Source of the DNA: an uncultured Bacteroidales bacterium
GTDB taxonomy: Bacteria; Bacteroidota; Bacteroidia; Bacteroidales; Paludibacteraceae
Direction: 5' to 3'
DNA length: 22,557 bases
Assembly (NCBI GenBank): GCA_937907165.1
Contig: CALCUH010000115.1
Location: forward strand, 1 to 22,557
Shown: positions 1 through 8,230 of the stretch, in pieces
How the letters are laid out: every line of letters starts with the position of its first letter
How positions within the stretch are numbered: the first letter of the stretch is position 1
The notes under the pieces: generated by a model
What the model was told of the DNA's origin: nothing
Databases searched by the model: none
The model's input: the letters and a program-made list of their open reading frames with translations, nothing else
Translations under genes and position numbers: made by a program

Positions 1-2
1 AG

Positions 3-3000
3 CTTCCTTACGAGGCCTTGGATCTCCCAACTTTAACCGTGAACGATGCGTGTGACGGAATCCTTTATCCTGAAGTCATTGCTTATGTTAAACAAAAGGA
101 TAGTTCTGTTACCGTTTATCGCAATGAAGAGTTGAAGAGTGCCAAGTATCCGACTGAGACACATAAGATCGTATGGTTGTTTACCGATAAGGCAGGCAAT
201 CAAGATTCATGTGTGATGTTTGTGAATGTTGTAGATTCTGTCGCTCTTCAAATGGATAGTTGTGATGTCGATAAAGATATTGCAGTGACTGTTGATCCTG
301 GCAAGTGCTCTTTGCCTGCGGATTCTTTGAAAAACTATATGAAATTCCCGACAGCTTACGATATTTGTGATGACGATACGATTATCCCAAAAATCGAACG
401 TTATTTCGAGGGTGAACTTGTGACGGATGAAACAGGTAAGCCTATCGTTTGGAATTCTCAAGACTTCCCGTTAGGAACGACTAAGATTAAATGGATATTT
501 GTCGATATGAAGGGACTCATGAAGGATTCTTGCGAGAAGACATTAACAGTTAAAACAGAATTGTTCGATTGTAAATCATTGTTAGATACTGTTGTCGTTA
601 ATTTGTTGGATTCTTTCTTCGCTACTTCTGAAGAGGTGAAGTTGGCAGGCTTGAGAAAACCTGAAATCATCATCGATAATTGTGGCGCTGCTACTATCGA
701 TTTCAGACGTTCGGATGGAAAAGATAGTACTGCTAATTATGAGATTGGTCTAACTACTGTTGATTGGACATTTAATTATGTATTCCATGATACGTTGACA
801 TGTTCTCAAATCGTTAAAATTGAGGATATGGTTCCTCCGGTTCTTGAGTGTCCTCCTTTAGACGACGTCACTTATGAATGTTATGGTGAAATACCGGTTC
901 CTTACGCTTCTTTCGAAGAGTTCCTTGCCGCGGGTGGTTCAATCTCTGATATGAAGAAATACAAAGAGGGTACTTTCCGTTATGAAGAAACAGAACAGGG
1001 TGAAGCTCCATGTGATTATAATTTGGTCCGCACCTATTATATCACGGATGTTCGATATAAGACTGAGTCATGTTCTCAAACATTTGCGATCCATGATGTG
1101 ACGGCTCCTGAAATCCTTACGACTGTCGATACGATAAAGATTGCTTGCGATCAGGATTCTCTTATTCAGGAAGTTCTTGCCATGGATGATATTGCTATCA
1201 AGGCAAAGGATAATTGTTCTACTGAGGAGGAGATTGTCATAAAGAAACGTACCCAATCAAATCGTTCTGAGGATATTCATGATTGTGATTATAACAATTA
1301 TACTATTTGGCGTTCTTGGACTGCTACCGATAAGTGTGGTAATGAGAGTGAACCTTTGGTTCAGGTTATTCTTGTTGTCGATTCTGTTGCGCCTAAGTTT
1401 ATAGCTCCTGAAAAATGGAGTGATACCGTTCTCGCTACGAACGCTAAGAATTGTATTATGAAAGTTCCTGAATTGACTCATCTAGTTGGTGAATATGTTC
1501 AGGATAAATGTACTGAATCTGAGGATATCCATGTATGGCAGGATCCCGCTGAAGGTTCCATCATCAAGAAAAATACTATTGTGTGGATTCATTTCGAAGA
1601 TAAATGTAATAATGGCGATAGTATCAAGATGATGGTACAAGTCATGACTCCGGAATCTGTTGTTTCTTTGTCAGCCAAGGATGTGACCATTTGTGGTTCT
1701 GATAGTTCTTATATCGATTTGTGGTCTGCTGATGTCCGTTACGCATCTGGTAATATCTGGTTGCCTGGCACTAATTTCAGAAGAAGAACTTTGCCAAGTA
1801 CATTCTCTTATGATTGTTATCGTGATGAAATATCTCCTTCCAATTTGGTATATAGTGATAATAAGACAACTTATTATGATCAATTCTATGTGCCAAACGA
1901 AAAGTTGTTCGATTCCATCCGAATTTCAAAGACTCATTTGAATAGGTATGCTCAAAGTGGCAAGTATGTGTTTGTCGTTATGGACACCACTACTCAATGT
2001 AAGGATACCGCGGTTGCTTATTTGAAGATTAACGAGAGACCTCGTATTAATCTGTCTTCCATCAGCGTTAGCATGTGTGAGAACGATTCTTTGAATATCA
2101 CTTCTTTGGATAGTGTTTCATATGTATGTGTCGATTCTATGGGTGCTAACATGGTTAAACAAGGTTGGAGATTGGGTGACACTGATTATTTACAAGGCAC
2201 TCCGGTTCCGTTCTATGAGTCAGACCAGCCTCTTTATTATTTCGCTGAAAATCTTTGTGGAAGAACTTATAGTTATAATAGTTTGTTCACCACTTGCGGT
2301 CAGGTTATGAATGATACACAGGATAGCTTGAATGCAGTGGGTGGAACCGTTGAAGAATTGAATAAATGGAGAAACTATAAGGTTGTCCGTCGTGATAGTG
2401 TATTGCTTACAATCCATCAACGTTTTATTCCTGATTCTTTGGTGTTAACTTCAGATCCTGAAGGTTTACGTCGTTGTTGGTTTGGTGACGAAGTGACATT
2501 GTCTTTGAAAACATATCATTTCCGCCCTGCATTTTATATCTGGTGTGTCGTGAAAGACGAGTTCGATGGCTATGCAACTAGTTACGATCGTTTAGGCAAC
2601 CCTGTCGAGGAGATTGACGATGCGGTTAAGGATTCAATAATGTTTAGTGATTTAGAGAATTTGTATTCTAAGTATTCGTTCTATCCTGCCGATTCCTCTA
2701 AGTTCTATGTGTTGGTCGGTGATGGTGTTTGTCCTGCTGTTCCTTCGAACTTGTACAATATTGATGTATTGAAGCATGTTCCTACCGCTTTCACTCCTTA
2801 TGTGAAAGATGGTTTGAACGATACCTTCCTAGAAGGTCGCCAAGTTTATATCTTCGATCGTTATGGACAAAAGATCGCAGAGGGAACGAATGGTTGGGAT
2901 GGTACGAAAGATGGTAAGCTCGTAGATCCAGGTGTGTACTTCTATCGTGCTGTCATCAATGGTGCTACTTTCCGTGGAACTATAGAAGTTGTATATTACA

Positions 3001-3005
3001 AATAA
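3..3005 (+). CDS. Large secreted HYR-like repeat protein with CHU_C (type B T9SS) sorting domain, 5'-truncated
   Basis: The reading frame is open to the left edge (codons from position 3), so the N-terminus and any signal peptide lie outside. About 1000 residues are visible. Several Ig-like/hyalin-repeat (HYR) units can be seen, each with a pattern close to 'GTT-x-WTF-D-x-GN-x-DSC' (for example TKIKWIFVDMKG, SWTATDKCGNES) and paired cysteines. The last 70 or so residues, starting near TAFTPYVKDGLNDTF and containing IFDRYGQKI, NGWDGT and GVYFYRAVING, match the gliding-motility-associated C-terminal domain that directs proteins through the type IX secretion system. The family is usually surface-exposed or released, with adhesin-like roles; no catalytic motif was seen. 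GC is low (about 38% in one hand-counted line). A strong terminator follows the stop, so this gene probably ends its transcript. The function beyond export is unknown. Confidence 0.85.
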   Translation, partial: LPYEALDLPTLTVNDACDGILYPEVIAYVKQKDSSVTVYRNEELKSAKYPTETHKIVWLFTDKAGNQDSCVMFVNVVDSVALQMDSCDVDKDIAVTVDPGKCSLPADSLKNYMKFPTAYDICDDDTIIPKIERYFEGELVTDETGKPIVWNSQDFPLGTTKIKWIFVDMKGLMKDSCEKTLTVKTELFDCKSLLDTVVVNLLDSFFATSEEVKLAGLRKPEIIIDNCGAATIDFRRSDGKDSTANYEIGLTTVDWTFNYVFHDTLTCSQIVKIEDMVPPVLECPPLDDVTYECYGEIPVPYASFEEFLAAGGSISDMKKYKEGTFRYEETEQGEAPCDYNLVRTYYITDVRYKTESCSQTFAIHDVTAPEILTTVDTIKIACDQDSLIQEVLAMDDIAIKAKDNCSTEEEIVIKKRTQSNRSEDIHDCDYNNYTIWRSWTATDKCGNESEPLVQVILVVDSVAPKFIAPEKWSDTVLATNAKNCIMKVPELTHLVGEYVQDKCTESEDIHVWQDPAEGSIIKKNTIVWIHFEDKCNNGDSIKMMVQVMTPESVVSLSAKDVTICGSDSSYIDLWSADVRYASGNIWLPGTNFRRRTLPSTFSYDCYRDEISPSNLVYSDNKTTYYDQFYVPNEKLFDSIRISKTHLNRYAQSGKYVFVVMDTTTQCKDTAVAYLKINERPRINLSSISVSMCENDSLNITSLDSVSYVCVDSMGANMVKQGWRLGDTDYLQGTPVPFYESDQPLYYFAENLCGRTYSYNSLFTTCGQVMNDTQDSLNAVGGTVEELNKWRNYKVVRRDSVLLTIHQRFIPDSLVLTSDPEGLRRCWFGDEVTLSLKTYHFRPAFYIWCVVKDEFDGYATSYDRLGNPVEEIDDAVKDSIMFSDLENLYSKYSFYPADSSKFYVLVGDGVCPAVPSNLYNIDVLKHVPTAFTPYVKDGLNDTFLEGRQVYIFDRYGQKIAEGTNGWDGTKDGKLVDPGVYFYRAVINGATFRGTIEVVYYK

Positions 3006-3021
3006 TTTGAAGTTATAATTG

Positions 3022-3057
3022 AGGAAGACCATCTTTATCGGATGGTCTTCTTTTTTT
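3022..3057 (+). terminator. Rho-independent terminator after the HYR-like gene
   Basis: GAAGACCAT (3024-3032) and ATGGTCTTC (3042-3050) form a perfect 9-bp stem with a 9-nt loop, followed by a run of T. It lies between the stop codon at 3005 and the helicase start at 3070, which is why the helicase start upstream of the hairpin was rejected. Confidence 0.9.
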
Positions 3058-3069
3058 GTGTTTTCCGAA

Positions 3070-4920
3070 ATGCCTAAAGATTACTCTTCCGTCATCTCCT
3101 TACAGAGACATCGTGATTTGTTGAAGATGGAGTATGACTTCGATAAGCTATCTTTTTCACAACAATCGTCGCTTGTCTCTATCGAGAAAAAGATATCCTG
3201 TGGAATCTGTCGCTTCCCCATTACTTTAGTCAAGTCTTATTATAATTCTCTTAATCAGTTTGTAGCTGAATTTCATTTCCGCCCCGACGAAGATGTAGAT
3301 GATCATTTCGAATATGGGAAGGCTGTCGAGTTTTTTACAGCAGGTTTCAATCATGAGTCGCATCCTATTAAGATGTCGGCGATGGTCAGTTTCTCTTCAG
3401 AAGATTCCATTACTATTGTCTTGCCTGATAGGGAAAGTCTTTCCGTTTTATCTACTTCTCAACTTCTGGGCGTTCAATTGGCTTTTGACGAACGGACCTA
3501 TCAGGTGATGTTTGAGACGATAGACCGTGTCATTAGGGTGAAGGATGGCCGTCTTTTCGATTTGAGGGAGATACTATTAGGTGCAAAATCTCCTGAGTTC
3601 CTCTCTTTCTCCACGATACGTTTCCCTTGGCTCAATTCTTCCCAAGAGAATGCTATAAATAAAATATTACGTGCGAAAGATGTCTCTATTGTTCATGGAC
3701 CTCCAGGGACAGGTAAGACTACCACTTTGGTGGAGGCTATTTACGAAACGCTTCGTCGTGAGAGTCAGGTGATGGTTTGTGCGCAGAGCAATATGGCTGT
3801 TGATTGGATTTCCGAACAATTGGTTGACCGTGGCGTGAACGTATTACGTATCGGTAACCCTTCCCGTGTCGATGATAAGATGCTTTCTTTTACCTATGAA
3901 AGGAAGTTTGAATCGCATCCGCAATACGATTCTTTGTGGAGCATGCGTAAGGCTATCCGTGAACTCATGCGTACTAACAAGGACAAGGCTTTGGCTGTCA
4001 AGGATAAGGCGGAGGCTTTGGAGTATGAAATTAGGGAATCCCTCTTTTCTGAAGCGCGTGTCGTCGCTTGTACCCTCGTTGGTGCGGCTAATAACTTGTT
4101 GTACGGAAGGTCTTTCCAAACATTATTCATAGATGAGGCTGCACAAGCTTTGGAAGCCGCATGTTGGATACCTATCTCTAAGTGTCATCGTGTCATTTTT
4201 GCCGGTGATCATAAGCAACTGCCGCCTACGATTAAGTGCTTTTCCGCACAAAAGGAAGGCCTTGGTAAAACTTTGATGGAGAAAATCGTTGAGACAAAAC
4301 CAGAGGCAGTCTCTTTGCTAACCCTTCAATACCGAATGAATGAACGTATCATGAGCTTCTCTTCCGAATGGTTTTATGATGGCAAACTGAAAGCGGCCGA
4401 AGAGGTGAAGTTCAGAGGTATACTCGATTATGAGGAACCCATGGAGTGGGTGGATACTTCCGAGTTCTCTTTCGGAGAGGATTATGTTACCCATACGGCA
4501 GGCCGAATCAATAAGATGGAGGGTGAACTTTTAATGACTCTTCTTTGCCAATTCGTTGAGAAAATCGGTTCGCATCGTATCCTTGAGGAACGAATTGATT
4601 TCGGTGTTATCTCTCCCTATAAGGCGCAGGTGTATTATCTCCGTTCCCTTTTGAAACAAAACAAAGCGTTGAAACCCTTCCGTAAGTTAATTTCCATCGA
4701 TACCGTTGACGGATTCCAAGGTCAGGAGCGTGACGTGATTATGATTAGTCTTGTGCGTTCTAATGATGATGGTTCCATCGGTTTTTTGAGCGAGTTGCGC
4801 AGAATGAATGTGGCTATGACTCGCGCCCGTATGAAACTGATGATAATTGGCGACGCATCAACGCTTACCAGACACGCTTTCTATCGTAAACTTTGGGAGT
4901 GGATAGGTCAGGGCAAATAA
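3070..4920 (+). CDS. Superfamily I DNA/RNA helicase, UPF1/Dna2-like
   Basis: A 616-aa ATP-dependent helicase of the UPF1/SEN1/IGHMBP2-like branch. All the SF1 motifs are readable in order: Walker A GPPGTGKT at residues 210-217, Walker B FIDEAAQALE near 353-362, motif III GDHKQLPPT, motif IV LQYRMNERIMSF, motif V TVDGFQGQERDVI, and motif VI NVAMTRARMKLMIIGD near the C-terminus. The roughly 200 residues before Walker A fit the beta-barrel (1B-like) N-terminal region of this family. ATG at 3070 is chosen because the in-frame upstream start (3019) would place a terminator hairpin inside the coding sequence. In this family the role is unwinding of nucleic acid in repair or RNA metabolism; the actual substrate is unknown. 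It converges on the LRR gene, with four bases between the stop codons. No promoter is obvious in the 64-nt gap upstream. Confidence 0.9.
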   Translation: MPKDYSSVISLQRHRDLLKMEYDFDKLSFSQQSSLVSIEKKISCGICRFPITLVKSYYNSLNQFVAEFHFRPDEDVDDHFEYGKAVEFFTAGFNHESHPIKMSAMVSFSSEDSITIVLPDRESLSVLSTSQLLGVQLAFDERTYQVMFETIDRVIRVKDGRLFDLREILLGAKSPEFLSFSTIRFPWLNSSQENAINKILRAKDVSIVHGPPGTGKTTTLVEAIYETLRRESQVMVCAQSNMAVDWISEQLVDRGVNVLRIGNPSRVDDKMLSFTYERKFESHPQYDSLWSMRKAIRELMRTNKDKALAVKDKAEALEYEIRESLFSEARVVACTLVGAANNLLYGRSFQTLFIDEAAQALEAACWIPISKCHRVIFAGDHKQLPPTIKCFSAQKEGLGKTLMEKIVETKPEAVSLLTLQYRMNERIMSFSSEWFYDGKLKAAEEVKFRGILDYEEPMEWVDTSEFSFGEDYVTHTAGRINKMEGELLMTLLCQFVEKIGSHRILEERIDFGVISPYKAQVYYLRSLLKQNKALKPFRKLISIDTVDGFQGQERDVIMISLVRSNDDGSIGFLSELRRMNVAMTRARMKLMIIGDASTLTRHAFYRKLWEWIGQGK

Positions 4921-4924
4921 TCCT

Positions 4925-7216
4925 TTATATCGAATATTTGTAATTGCGGATGTAAAAGATTACAAAAGCCACGATAATCGCCAACGTTGCGAAAAATGCT
5001 ATCGGAAGGGCGATTGTTGCCTTGGTGAATGGTAATAGTATTATAAATATGATTGTGAAAAAAACAAGTATGATTAGCAATGCCTTGTGATTCCCGACAA
5101 ATCTGCTTGCTTGGGTTGATAAGCTTAGACGATATGCGTCTTTGTCTATTTCCACTCCTTTGATTCTTTTCGGTAGTTTTAAATTCGTACATTGTCCGAA
5201 AGCTAAGTATTGTATTTCTTTCAATTGGGCAGGTAGTCGGACGGACTTTAGCTCTTCACATCCCTCAAAGGCTTCATAACCAATTGTTTCCACATTGTCC
5301 GGTATCTCTATATCTTCCAAAACTGAGCATTGGGAGAATGTGTATGGTTGAATTTCTTTTAGTTTGACTGGTAATTTAACTTTTTGAAGTGACGAGCAAT
5401 TTTCAAAGCAGTTTTCTCCTATTGTTTGCACTTCCTGGGGTATTGTAATCTCTTTCAGACTTTTACAATTGAGGAATACGTTTTTGCCTATGTCGGTCAC
5501 GCTATCTGGTAGGCTGATTTTTTGCAGCTTGCCGCAATTGGTAAATGTGGCGTCTTCTATGATTTTTATGTTTGACGATAGTTTGACTGATATGAGTCTT
5601 TCGCAACCTTCAAATGCGCATACTCCTATTTCATCTATGCTTTCGGGCAATCCCGCTTCCGTGAGTCCTGTCCCACGGAAAGCGCCTTCTCCGATTGATT
5701 TTAGATTTATAGGATAATGAATCGACTCTAGTTTCCCGCAACCGCAGAAGGCATCCTTCCCGATTCTTTCAAGGCTTTGGGGAAGAATGACTTTCTTTAG
5801 ATTGTCGCAATTTTCAAAGGCTGAATCTTCTATGGCTTTCACTCCTTCGTGGATGATTACCAAGGCGATGTCGTCCCGATCCTTATACTTCTCCGCTTTA
5901 ATTGTTCCTGGTGTTTGTACTTCCAAAATTTGACTCGGAAACTTATCTTTCGTTTTTACTAGGTATTTAGAAGCCTTCCCTACATCGTTGCTCACATCTA
6001 GGTTATTCAGTTTGTAACATCCGTAAAAGGCGTCATCTTCTATTTTTTTTAATGTATGGGGTAATCTGACGTTGGCAAGGGATCGACAATAGCTGAAGGT
6101 GTCGCTTTCGATGGTTTCGATACCTTCGGGAATCCGTACGAATATTAGTCTTTCGCAACTTTCAAAGGCGGACCAACCTATCTCGTTCATTCTTGACGGA
6201 AGGTTGACTCTCTCTAACAATAAGCACTCTTTGAACGCTTCGTTTCCTATTTCTTCACAACTTTCGTCGATAGTGACGCTTGTGATGTTTAGGTTCCCTT
6301 CGAACGCATTGCATGCGATGCCTTTCGTTCCTTGAATGTGGACATCTCCTTGACATCTGCTTCCGTCGACTACCCAACCTTCTATTAAGATTGGCAAGTC
6401 ACTTTCCCGATGGCTTTCCAACCAAGGAGTACCGGTGAAAGCGTTCCCGTAAATTTTAACAGTTTCCAGCGGCATCTTTATCTCCCTTAATGCTTGACAG
6501 CCGAAAAAGATTTTCTCTGGAATCAAGGTCAATCCGTCTGGTAATGATGCTTTTTGCAAGTTGTGACATCCCTCGAAGGCGGAGTAACTGATAACCTTAA
6601 CCGAATTAGGAATGGTGATGCTGGTCAGTTTGTCGTTAAAGCGGAAAGCTCCTGTAGAGATTTCTGTCACGTTGTCGGGGATGATTACGTCCCCCTCGCT
6701 CATTTTTGCGTCTAACAGGATGTCGCCTATGATAACTAATGGATTTTTTTCCCTGAGATTCTCTAAAAAGGGCGTCTCTTCAAAAACGTCCAAGTGTAAG
6801 AGGTTAAAAATCTCCTTGTCCGCCACCACTTCTTCCAAGTTCGGACAATTGCGGAATGCCTCGTCGCGTATCTCCTCTATGCTATCGGGTAACACGACCT
6901 TTTCAAGCGACTTACAATCCTTGAATGCGTCGCACCCGATTGTTTTCACGCCTTCGGGTAGAATGACTTGTTCCAATTTGGAACATCCGTTGAATGCATC
7001 GTGCCCGATTTTTTCCAGTCCTTTCGAGAAGCCTACAGATGTCAGATTCTTCATTCCGACAAAAGCGTAGGGCTTTATCTCTTTCACGGATCCGGGAATT
7101 ATTACTTCCCGAATTTCCGAGGAGCCATCTGGAAATGATTCCTTGGAGATTTGTGTGATTCCCTCCGTTAAGGTAAGCGAATTGCCTCCGATGATGTGAT
7201 TTCCCCTTTTATTCAT
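4925..7216 (-). CDS. BspA-type leucine-rich repeat (LRR_5) protein with C-terminal two-helix membrane anchor
   Basis: A 763-aa protein made almost entirely of 22-24-residue BspA-like repeats with the pattern 'L-x-x-I-x-LP-x-x-x-x-x-I-G-x-x-A-F-x-x-C' (for example IPEGIETIESDTFSYCRSL). Two or more units are interrupted by the insert type 'TPWLESHRESDLPILIEGW', seen in related LRR proteins. There is no N-terminal signal peptide: the protein begins MNKRGNHIIGG and enters a repeat at once. The C-terminus has two hydrophobic segments, about residues 712-728 and 735-756, separated by PFTKAT and ending in RNYKYSI. This suggests a membrane hairpin with the LRR domain in the cytoplasm, unlike secreted BspA adhesins. 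LRR_5 domains usually bind proteins; the ligand is unknown. A TAnnTTTG box sits just upstream, inside an inverted repeat. Confidence 0.88.
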   Translation of the reverse strand: MNKRGNHIIGGNSLTLTEGITQISKESFPDGSSEIREVIIPGSVKEIKPYAFVGMKNLTSVGFSKGLEKIGHDAFNGCSKLEQVILPEGVKTIGCDAFKDCKSLEKVVLPDSIEEIRDEAFRNCPNLEEVVADKEIFNLLHLDVFEETPFLENLREKNPLVIIGDILLDAKMSEGDVIIPDNVTEISTGAFRFNDKLTSITIPNSVKVISYSAFEGCHNLQKASLPDGLTLIPEKIFFGCQALREIKMPLETVKIYGNAFTGTPWLESHRESDLPILIEGWVVDGSRCQGDVHIQGTKGIACNAFEGNLNITSVTIDESCEEIGNEAFKECLLLERVNLPSRMNEIGWSAFESCERLIFVRIPEGIETIESDTFSYCRSLANVRLPHTLKKIEDDAFYGCYKLNNLDVSNDVGKASKYLVKTKDKFPSQILEVQTPGTIKAEKYKDRDDIALVIIHEGVKAIEDSAFENCDNLKKVILPQSLERIGKDAFCGCGKLESIHYPINLKSIGEGAFRGTGLTEAGLPESIDEIGVCAFEGCERLISVKLSSNIKIIEDATFTNCGKLQKISLPDSVTDIGKNVFLNCKSLKEITIPQEVQTIGENCFENCSSLQKVKLPVKLKEIQPYTFSQCSVLEDIEIPDNVETIGYEAFEGCEELKSVRLPAQLKEIQYLAFGQCTNLKLPKRIKGVEIDKDAYRLSLSTQASRFVGNHKALLIILVFFTIIFIILLPFTKATIALPIAFFATLAIIVAFVIFYIRNYKYSI

Positions 7217-7224
7217 ATTTGAAG

Positions 7225-7256
7225 ATTAAATAATTCAAAGTTATGAATTATTTAAT
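7225..7256. repeat. Perfect 12-bp inverted repeat over the promoter of the LRR gene
   Basis: ATTAAATAATTC (7225-7236) and GAATTATTTAAT (7245-7256) are exact reverse complements separated by 8 nt. The loop carries the TAACTTTG -7 box read on the minus strand (7236-7243), and the start codon lies 8 nt from the repeat. It could be an operator or a 5'-UTR hairpin; there is no T tract that would make it a standard terminator. Confidence 0.75.
7236..7243 (-). promoter_or_regulatory. Bacteroidetes -7 box (TAACTTTG) for the LRR gene
   Basis: Read on the minus strand, the bases are TAACTTTG and match TAnnTTTG. No good -33 TTG was found at the usual distance. The transcript start would fall close to the ATG, giving a very short leader. 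Confidence 0.5.
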
Positions 7257-7695
7257 GCTGATTTTTTTTTTTGTTTTTAACAATAATGATGAAACGAATT
7301 GTTTTTATGCCAGGTCCAGGTTCTTGGGTTATTATTTATGAAATAGGTTTTGATATAAGCAAATGTTTCATATGTATAGTTTTGTGTTAATTTGCGATTG
7401 TTGAAAATTTGATAAATGATTGTCTTGTTTCTGATATCTAATGTATTATCTTTGCGTCAAATTAATAATCGTTCGGTGTTTTTGACATGTGGCAATCTCC
7501 TTTTCTTGATAAAAGACATTGATTTTAGTCTGATGTTTAAGGATTTTTTAGGACTGCTGTCATAATATATCAAAATGTGGCGTTGGTGTGATTGTGTGGT
7601 AATAATGTGCGATGTTTTTGAGGTGCGTTTCATGCCTATTGATTAGATGTTATTATCTATATAGATTTTATTTATCCAATTTATATATTCATATT
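7257..7695. other. Intergenic stretch: promoter and long leader upstream of the small T9SS protein gene
   Basis: This AT-rich stretch separates the divergent LRR gene and the 7696 gene. A strong promoter is at 7425-7454. The 235 nt between its predicted start site and the ATG at 7696 hold no supported gene. In-frame codons run upstream of 7696 back to 7612, but that extension is not signal-peptide-like and was rejected. Confidence 0.6.
7425..7454 (+). promoter_or_regulatory. Bacteroidetes-type promoter (TTG-N19-TATCTTTG)
   Basis: TTG at 7425-7427, a 19-nt spacer, and TATCTTTG at 7447-7454 match the Bacteroidetes primary sigma-factor consensus. Transcription should begin near 7461, leaving about 235 nt of untranslated leader before the gene at 7696. 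Confidence 0.75.
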
Positions 7696-8157
7696 ATGCT
7701 AAAACATTTTTTATCGCTGACGCTGATGTTTGTTTCCCCGTTTCTGTGCCACTCCCAGGCGAACGTCTATAGTTCGGCGGCAGAGAAGTCACAGTCGGAT
7801 ATGAGCATTTCGCATGTGGTGGGCAATGTGGTGAGCTTGGAGTCGGAAGACGGTTCCCTCTCCACGGGTGCTCTTGTCCAGTACAGTGTCGCTGTGGTCA
7901 CCGGAATGGATGTGGAGGAGATCTCTCTGCTGACGGTCTATCCGAACCCAACGAAGGATGTGCTCGTTCTCAGGACGGGCGGCTTGAAAGGACTGACCAT
8001 CACGTTGACCGATGCGGAGGGCAAGTTGCTGCAAACCGCGCAGGTGAGGGACGAAGAGACTTCCGTGGATTTCTCCCGCTATGCGGCAGGGCTCTACCAA
8101 CTCACGCTCACACGAGGGAAGGGTGTCGTCAAGACGTTCAGCGTCATCAAAAACTAA
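7696..8157 (+). CDS. Small secreted protein with T9SS type A (Por-tail) sorting domain
   Basis: A 153-aa protein. ATG 7696 is preferred over the upstream in-frame ATG at 7612 because it opens directly into a signal peptide (MLKHFLSLTLMFVSPFLCHS, cleavage near HSQ-A). A short mature region follows, with SISHVVGNVVSLES, then the linker VVTGMDVEEISLLTVYPNPT and a Por secretion tail of about 75 residues with TLTDAEGKLLQT and AAGLYQLTL. The sorting domain makes up roughly half of the mature chain. From memory, small T9SS proteins of this type often sit immediately upstream of a 'YQAVxRD' secreted protein, as here (73-nt gap). GC is clearly higher (55-58% in two hand-counted lines) than in gene 3-3005. 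The function is unknown; it is probably exported and surface-attached or released. Confidence 0.85.
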   Translation: MLKHFLSLTLMFVSPFLCHSQANVYSSAAEKSQSDMSISHVVGNVVSLESEDGSLSTGALVQYSVAVVTGMDVEEISLLTVYPNPTKDVLVLRTGGLKGLTITLTDAEGKLLQTAQVRDEETSVDFSRYAAGLYQLTLTRGKGVVKTFSVIKN

Positions 8158-8230
8158 AATTCGGGGAATCTGCTATTGCGTATCCCTATTATCAGGAAGA
8201 AGAGTTTTTATTATTAACTAATTATTACAC

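Noticed and set aside
3019..3069. N-terminal extension of the helicase from 3019
   Set aside because: It is encoded by the terminator hairpin of the preceding gene.
7612..7695. N-terminal extension of the small T9SS protein from ATG 7612
   Set aside because: ATG 7696 begins a proper signal peptide; the extension would put it internally.
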